Assembly (NCBI GenBank): GCA_030692565.1
Contig: JAUYAO010000034.1
Span: 1 to 64,000 of the forward strand
DNA length: 64,000 nt
Direction of reading: 5' to 3'
From: Nitrospira sp.
Lineage (GTDB): Bacteria > Nitrospirota > Nitrospiria > Nitrospirales > Nitrospiraceae
The position numbers and the translations under genes are program-made. The notes under the pieces were generated by a model. It was not told the DNA's origin. It did no database searches and saw nothing but the letters and a program-made list of their open reading frames with translations. This document shows, piece after piece, positions 58,708 to 64,000 of this stretch (position 1 is the stretch's first letter; every line of letters begins with the position of its first letter).

Positions 58708-60049
58708 ACTATTCGGAACGGATGGGATTCGCGGGGTTGCCAATCTGGAGCCCATGACGAGCGAAATGGCGATGCAACTCGGGCGTGCGGCCGCGCATCT
58801 GTTTATGCGCCGCGCGGGACGCCATCAGATCGTGATCGGGAAGGATACGCGCATCTCTGGCTACATGCTGGAATCCGCGCTCACCGCCGGCATCTGTTCC
58901 ATGGGTGTGGATGTGTTGCTGGTGGGGCCGATGCCGACGCCGGCGATTGCGTTTTTAACCAGGAGTCTTCGTGCGGATGCGGGGGTCGTGATATCGGCGT
59001 CGCACAATGCGTATCAAGACAACGGCATTAAGTTTTTTTCGAATGATGGCTTTAAATTGCCGGACGAAATGGAAGCACGCATTGAGGACTTGATCGTATC
59101 AAACGAGATCAGTCATCTCCGCCCCACCGCGGATTTAATCGGAAAGGCGTTTCGTGTCGATGATGCGGAGGGACGCTACATTGAATTTGCCAAGCGCTCC
59201 TTGCCGCGCGAGCTGGACTTTCAGGGAATCAAGTTAGTGGTCGATTGCGCCAACGGAGCGGCCTACAAGTTGGCGCCAAAGGTGTTGCGAGAACTTGGGG
59301 CGAAGGTCGAGGTAATCGGGTGCGAACCCAACGGCATGAATATCAATGCCGGATGCGGGGCGGTGCATCCTGGGCAACTACAGGAAGCCGTGCGTCGTCA
59401 CAAGGCGGACATCGGGATTGCGCTTGACGGGGATGCCGATCGAGCGATCTTTGTGTGTGAGCAGGGAACCATTGTCGACGGCGATCATGTCATGGCGGCA
59501 TTGGGGCTGGACTTGCATCAGAATGGACTCCTCGCCAAGCAAACCCTGGTCGGAACGGTCATGAGTAACTTCGGGCTTGAGCTCTGCATGGCCAAAGCGG
59601 GCGTCACGTTGCTTCGGACTCCCGTGGGTGATCGCTATCTTCTCGAACGTATGCTTGCTGAAGGCTATAACTTCGGCGGCGAGCAATCCGGACACTTCAT
59701 CTTTCTGGACCACAATACGACGGGCGATGGTCTCATCTCCGCGCTCCAGATGATCTCGTTGATGAAGCGGACGGGGAAACCGCTTTCCGAATTGGCTCAG
59801 GCCATGTCCGCTGTTCCGCAAATTCTGCTCAATATTAAGGTCAAGCAGAAGCCAAAATTGGAGTCAGTGCCAGAGATTGACCGTGCGATTCGCGAGAGTG
59901 AACGCCGCTTGAACGGGAGCGGTCGTGTTCTGGTCCGCTACTCCGGGACGGAACCGCTTCTCCGGATTATGGTCGAAGGTGAGCGGGATAGCGTGATCAA
60001 AGAAGTTGCCGAGGATCTCTCGCGCCTTGTGCGTACGCACCTCACGTAG
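58700..60049 (+). CDS. glmM: Phosphoglucosamine mutase
   Basis: The 449-residue protein starts [20 protein letters not shown] and has catalytic Ser101 ([18 protein letters not shown]), the metal loop [12 protein letters not shown], the sugar loop [10 protein letters not shown] and the C-terminal phosphate loop [15 protein letters not shown]. It makes glucosamine-1-phosphate for the cell wall. The folP-glmM overlap is conserved in many bacteria. Confidence 0.97.
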   Translation: MRKLFGTDGIRGVANLEPMTSEMAMQLGRAAAHLFMRRAGRHQIVIGKDTRISGYMLESALTAGICSMGVDVLLVGPMPTPAIAFLTRSLRADAGVVISASHNAYQDNGIKFFSNDGFKLPDEMEARIEDLIVSNEISHLRPTADLIGKAFRVDDAEGRYIEFAKRSLPRELDFQGIKLVVDCANGAAYKLAPKVLRELGAKVEVIGCEPNGMNINAGCGAVHPGQLQEAVRRHKADIGIALDGDADRAIFVCEQGTIVDGDHVMAALGLDLHQNGLLAKQTLVGTVMSNFGLELCMAKAGVTLLRTPVGDRYLLERMLAEGYNFGGEQSGHFIFLDHNTTGDGLISALQMISLMKRTGKPLSELAQAMSAVPQILLNIKVKQKPKLESVPEIDRAIRESERRLNGSGRVLVRYSGTEPLLRIMVEGERDSVIKEVAEDLSRLVRTHLT

Positions 60050-60075
60050 TAGCCGTTTCGTTGCCGGGAAGGCTC

Positions 60076-62607
60076 ATGCTGCCATCCCTTTGTGTTGCCT
60101 TTCTCACGGGGCTTGTGCTCGGTTCGTTCCTTCCATTCTTTCCCATCGCTCTACTCTTCGTTTTACTTGTATTCATGTTGATTCTTTCGGCTCTTGAACG
60201 AGCCGGAGCCATCGACCAGCCTAAAAGCTTCATGTGGTCTGCGGCCCTCTGTCTGGGAGTGGTCTATTGGGCAGGGGTGACGCCGCCCATCGCTGACTCT
60301 GCCCGTGATGATCTCTTGTCGGCTTCAAGTTTGGAGTATACGGGGAGAGTTGTCGGCCTTGTGCAGCATGGGCCATCTCGCCTGACGATGTTGGTTGAAA
60401 TCATTTCAGGCTCTGAGGGAGTACCGCTTGCGCGCCGGATTAAGCTGACCTGGCGAGACCCCGGGAATGCCGTACGGGCGGGCGATCAGATTGAGTTTCG
60501 AGCGAGGTTGCGCGTTCCGACGGGATCTCTCAATCCCAGAGGATTCGACTATGCAGCCTATGTTGAACGGCAAGGCATCGAAGCCGTGGGGACCGTCACA
60601 GGGCCTGAAGCCGTTCACCTGCTTCCGTTGGCAACTGAGCCGAACTGGTGGTGGAGAGGTTGGGGGCACATCGATCGTTGGCGAGGGGTCATTCGAGAGA
60701 AAGCGCTCCAATCGTTACCCCAGCCGGCCTGCGGTCTGTTTCTGGGGATCGTGATCGGAGAGCGGGGGTATGTCCAGGAGGATTTGCAAGAATGGTTCAT
60801 GACCACGGGGACCATTCACCTGCTGTCAATCTCGGGGTCGCATTTAGGCCTGATCGCGGTGGTGGTGTTTGGGACGATCCGTCGAGCCCTCACCGTTCTG
60901 CCTGCCTTGATGCTCTTAGGAATGTCGAGATTTGCAACGCCGACTCGTGTGGCGATCCTCTGCACCTGGCTGATCGTGACGTTCTACGCGCTGCTTGCTG
61001 GCGCGGAACTCGCAACCATGCGGGCCTGGGTCATGATTAGCTTGGGGCTGGCTACTATTTGGATCGGTTCGGAGCGCCATCTTTTGCATGCCCTGGCTGG
61101 GGCGGCGTGCTTGATTCTCTTGCACGATCCACGCGCGATTGGAGATATCTCGTTTCAACTGTCGTTCCTATCAGTCCTGGCAATCATCTGGATCGTGGCC
61201 TCTCCGTCTCGCCAGGATAATCCTGAAGAACAACCCGGCACGAAGTGGAAAGTGTGGGGTCGTCACGTTCGAGAGGCGGTTATCCTGGGGGCCGCGGTGA
61301 CACTGGTGACGACCCCGCTAGTGGCCTGGTATTTCAATCAGGTGCCCTGGCTGGGCCTGGTGACCAACCTGGTCGCCGTTCCATTCACGGGAATGATCCT
61401 TGTTCCGTTCGGTCTGCTGTCCGCACTGGTGACGCTTGTGAATGTTTCCGGAGACCTCCCGCTTGCGTTTATCCAAGAGCGTCTACTGGAGTGGATCGTA
61501 AATGCCTTGCACTGGTGTGCGACGCTCCCAGGGAGCGACTGGCGTGTGTCCGCACCTCCTCTTTGGGGCATGGCCGTGTTTTATCTAGGCCTTCCCCTCA
61601 TAGTGGGTACGATACGGTTGTCGTACCACCGGGCCATCGGGACGGCGCTCGTGGGGACGGCGTTAGGTGGGTGGATCCTGTCCGGGACTCCGATCGCAGA
61701 CGGGGATCGCTGGCGCGTCACTTTTCTTGATGTTGGGCAGGGAGACAGTGCGCTGATTCAAGTTCCAGATGGGAAGACCGTGCTCATTGATGGGGGAAGA
61801 CGGTTCGAGCGGTTCGATATGGGGCGCGGTGTGATAGGTCCTTTTCTGCTGAATCAGGGGATTCGCCGGCTGGACCATGTGATTGCCACGCATCCGCAAC
61901 TGGATCATGTCGGCGGGCTTCCCTGGATTATTCGCCACCTTGATGTGGGAGCGTTCTGGCATACGGGCATTGAGCGATCCGAGCCGCTCTTCAGAGAGTT
62001 GCGCCAGGCTGTGGCAGAGCGGAACGTGCAAGCCTATGTTGCGACACGCGGGGATGAAGTGGTTCGGGGAGAGTCCTGCCGACTTACGGTGCTGAATCCG
62101 ATCAGGACGCGCGACAATGGAGGCTCCATCCAGAGTCTTAGCGGGACATTCCTCAATAATGAGTCTGTGGTCGCGCAACTGATCTGCGGTTATCAGAGTG
62201 TTTTGTTTGCCGCTGATATCGAAACAGACGGGCTCCACCGTCTGACAGTCATGGGACAAAGCCCGGTGACCGTGCTTAAAGTTCCCCATCACGGAGCACG
62301 CAGTTCGTTGGATCGCGAATGGATGGCGCTGGCTCGACCGCGGTACGCCGTGTTTTCGGTCGGGCGGCATAATTCATACGGGCATCCTGTTCCTGACGTG
62401 GTTGAAGCCTATTCAGCCATTGAGAGTGAAGTGGTCAGAACAGATCGGGATGGGGCGATCATCGTGACAGGCCGGCTCTCGACCTCTGGCATCCAGGTGC
62501 GGAGAATGCGCGATCTCGTGTTGCAACCGGTGATACCGCGAGAGTGTCTCTGGGATTGCGAGTGGCGCAACTGGCATCGAGTGTGGATGCAGGCGCATGA
62601 GTTCTAG
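60076..62607 (+). CDS. comEC: ComEC/Rec2-family DNA uptake channel protein
   Basis: The 843-residue protein has the three ComEC parts: an N-terminal region with membrane helices and the DUF4131 beta domain (GRVVGLVQHGPSRLTMLVEI), a central competence domain with many helices (HLLSISGSHLGLIAVVVFGT, ALLAGAELATMRAWVMISLG), and a C-terminal metallo-beta-lactamase-like domain (VTFLDVGQGDSALIQVPDGK, ATHPQLDHVGGLPW, VLKVPHHGARSS). It brings single-stranded DNA across the inner membrane. The ATG at 60076 is preferred over the TTG at 60061. Confidence 0.93.
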   Translation: MLPSLCVAFLTGLVLGSFLPFFPIALLFVLLVFMLILSALERAGAIDQPKSFMWSAALCLGVVYWAGVTPPIADSARDDLLSASSLEYTGRVVGLVQHGPSRLTMLVEIISGSEGVPLARRIKLTWRDPGNAVRAGDQIEFRARLRVPTGSLNPRGFDYAAYVERQGIEAVGTVTGPEAVHLLPLATEPNWWWRGWGHIDRWRGVIREKALQSLPQPACGLFLGIVIGERGYVQEDLQEWFMTTGTIHLLSISGSHLGLIAVVVFGTIRRALTVLPALMLLGMSRFATPTRVAILCTWLIVTFYALLAGAELATMRAWVMISLGLATIWIGSERHLLHALAGAACLILLHDPRAIGDISFQLSFLSVLAIIWIVASPSRQDNPEEQPGTKWKVWGRHVREAVILGAAVTLVTTPLVAWYFNQVPWLGLVTNLVAVPFTGMILVPFGLLSALVTLVNVSGDLPLAFIQERLLEWIVNALHWCATLPGSDWRVSAPPLWGMAVFYLGLPLIVGTIRLSYHRAIGTALVGTALGGWILSGTPIADGDRWRVTFLDVGQGDSALIQVPDGKTVLIDGGRRFERFDMGRGVIGPFLLNQGIRRLDHVIATHPQLDHVGGLPWIIRHLDVGAFWHTGIERSEPLFRELRQAVAERNVQAYVATRGDEVVRGESCRLTVLNPIRTRDNGGSIQSLSGTFLNNESVVAQLICGYQSVLFAADIETDGLHRLTVMGQSPVTVLKVPHHGARSSLDREWMALARPRYAVFSVGRHNSYGHPVPDVVEAYSAIESEVVRTDRDGAIIVTGRLSTSGIQVRRMRDLVLQPVIPRECLWDCEWRNWHRVWMQAHEF

Positions 62608-62840
62608 ACGGTAAGCTGTTCCACCTACATGGTTCCTCCACTTCTGCTCAGATTGGGTCTTAGCCAATTCCGTACATTGATGGCGTAGGAATGGTTGTTT
62701 ATGTCCATTCTTGTCCACAATGCTGGGGTGTCCCATCACAAGTCCGCGAGTTTCCTCACTATTGTCATAATGCTATCAAGGCATAGCATGTGCACACATC
62801 CCATGCTCTGGGAACCTATGACCTGAGGAGTATGACCATC

Positions 62841-63023
62841 ATGGCTAATCTTGTTCGTATTGTCATTCAACTGCCGCTTGAACTGAAGGAACAACTGGAT
62901 GCCTTGAAATCGCAAGGCTATACGACCAGCGGTTTTATTCGGGCGATGTTAGAACGTGAGTTGAAAAAACCTGAATTGAAGCTGGTGGCCAATAGTCGAC
63001 GGCCATCCGGCAAATCGTCCTAG
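62841..63023 (+). CDS. Small ribbon-helix-helix-like protein
   Basis: The 60-residue product (MANLVRIVIQLPLELKEQLD, ALKSQGYTTSGFIRAMLERE) has the strand-helix-helix pattern of RHH DNA-binding proteins, with a short strand (RIVIQLPLELK) and a helix pair around the GYTTSGF turn. GAGGAG lies 10 nt before this ATG; an ATG at 62832 is too close to it. It may regulate the HD-GYP gene that follows 27 nt later. Confidence 0.7.
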   Translation: MANLVRIVIQLPLELKEQLDALKSQGYTTSGFIRAMLERELKKPELKLVANSRRPSGKSS

Positions 63024-63050
63024 CCTGTCACGCTCGCGAGGAACGACGAC

Positions 63051-64000
63051 ATGCGGCTTTCAGATTTAGTGCGCGACCAAATCCCGGACCCGCACGAGGG
63101 CGTTACCGGTCGACGGTCATGCTTGCCAAGCCCGCTATCCGAGACGAAGAAGTTTTTGGGGGAGAACGTGGTGTCGCTTAGAGAGGCCGATGCCCGTGTT
63201 GATTGGTATGGGCGTGCGCACAAGGACATGGCTGCGATCGGAGAGGATCTTCGTGGAAACCGCGGGATGACGACCGAGCGGTGCTTCGGACTGGCCGAAG
63301 CGCTCGTCGAGGTGCTCGCGACGAGCGATGACTTGATTCTGCGCATGATGCAGGAAGATGTGAAGGCCTATCAGGTGGCGAACGCGATTCATGTCGCTAT
63401 TCTCAGTGTGAAGATCGGCCAGGGACTCAACTATGACTCTGCGGCACTGCAACGATTGGCCATGGCGGGGCTGCTGCACGATCTAGGCATGTGGCTGCTG
63501 CCTCAAGAGATCGTTGAGAAGCCCGGTTCGTTGAGTGCGGATGAATGGTCCGGCATTCATGCGCATCCCGAGCAAGGGCGCCGTATGGTGGCCGAGATGG
63601 GCGAGTCTTTTGATTGGCTGGCCACCGCCATCGCTCAAGAGCATGAGCGATGGGATGGCAGTGGGTACCCCTGTCGGCTGAAGGGCGGAGCGATTACCGA
63701 AGTTGCGCAAATCATCGGACTGGCCGATGTGCTCGACGCCATGATGAGTCCGCGGCCCTATCACGCACGGGTTGCCCCGCATCAGGCGCTGCGCTCGCTG
63801 TTGGTCCAGCACAAACAGGCCTTCCAGCCCCGCCTTATCAAGACGTTGGTGGATCAACTCTCGCTTTATCCGATCGGGACATCGGTGCGATTGAACGATG
63901 GTCATGTCGGCATTGTGTCGAAGGTAAATCCCCGCTATCCCCTCAGGCCGATCTTGCTGGTTCAGCGCATTCGTGAGGGGCAGACGAATAGGGAATCAGA
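63051..64000 (+). CDS. HD-GYP domain phosphodiesterase, cut by window end
   Basis: The gene starts at ATG 63051, 8 nt after GAGGAA, and runs off the window after 316 codons. An N-terminal helical region precedes an HD-GYP domain: the HD pair in AGLLHDLGMWLLPQEIVEKP, HAHPEQGRRMV, and HERWDGSGYPCRLKGGAITE (the G-Y-P motif), then IIGLADVLDAMMSPRPYH. HD-GYP enzymes usually break down cyclic di-GMP. Only the C-terminal end is missing. Confidence 0.9.
   Translation, partial: MRLSDLVRDQIPDPHEGVTGRRSCLPSPLSETKKFLGENVVSLREADARVDWYGRAHKDMAAIGEDLRGNRGMTTERCFGLAEALVEVLATSDDLILRMMQEDVKAYQVANAIHVAILSVKIGQGLNYDSAALQRLAMAGLLHDLGMWLLPQEIVEKPGSLSADEWSGIHAHPEQGRRMVAEMGESFDWLATAIAQEHERWDGSGYPCRLKGGAITEVAQIIGLADVLDAMMSPRPYHARVAPHQALRSLLVQHKQAFQPRLIKTLVDQLSLYPIGTSVRLNDGHVGIVSKVNPRYPLRPILLVQRIREGQTNRES

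Overview
This window looks like a chromosomal piece of a Nitrospira-type bacterium (phylum Nitrospirota). That is my inference from gene order and protein character: a hemA-hemC-cobA/hemD-hemB block, rpsB-tsf-pyrH-frr, a FadL-like porin, moderately high GC and abundant intergenic palindromes. No rRNA, CRISPR array or replication origin is visible.

The left part (about 1-16,500) is accessory. It holds small secreted proteins or lipoproteins, two RelE-type toxin-antitoxin pairs, an orphan HicB-like antitoxin, a CBS-domain gene broken by a frameshift, an antitoxin-like gene broken by an amber codon, a complete REP-associated tyrosine transposase (RAYT) with inverted-repeat ends plus two 3' fragments of relatives, and a 3'-truncated IS3-family element. 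About ten copies of a REP-like repeat (family B) are scattered here, mostly just downstream of minus-strand genes and all in one orientation.

From 16,685 to 23,576 lies the most unusual gene group: two paralogous cobalamin-binding radical SAM proteins with a CX4CX2C cluster motif, an opposite-strand J-domain-like protein without the HPD motif, a third radical SAM protein of another type, and a PhzF-family protein. The first radical SAM gene has a long structured leader, and a second copy of that leader with the first codons lies 0.9 kb upstream as a scar. A second repeat family (family A, usually about 80-125 nt) starts within 0-3 nt after the stop codons of five genes between 20,887 and 28,879; its stems show compensatory changes.

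From 23,802 to 35,229 are single metabolic and signalling genes: an alcohol dehydrogenase/quinone reductase, CBS protein, MoaB, thioredoxin-like ferredoxin, gamma-glutamylcyclotransferase-like protein, Rieske ferredoxin, HNH nuclease, siroheme-type dehydrogenase, thiamine-binding protein, hybrid histidine kinase and FadL-like porin.

From 35,248 to 44,113 the minus strand carries core genes: rpsB-tsf-pyrH-frr-alr with a hairpin-rich leader, argC and argJ, and two bifunctional-nuclease genes ahead of rplM-rpsI, which end in a clear terminator. A tRNA-Leu(CAA) follows on the plus strand. From 46,611 to 62,607 a dense plus-strand run encodes cytochrome c assembly (CcsA-like), tetrapyrrole synthesis (hemA, hemC, cobA-hemD, hemB with a CBS gene inside), then ribF, tilS, hpt, ftsH, folP, glmM and comEC. 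The window ends inside an HD-GYP gene.
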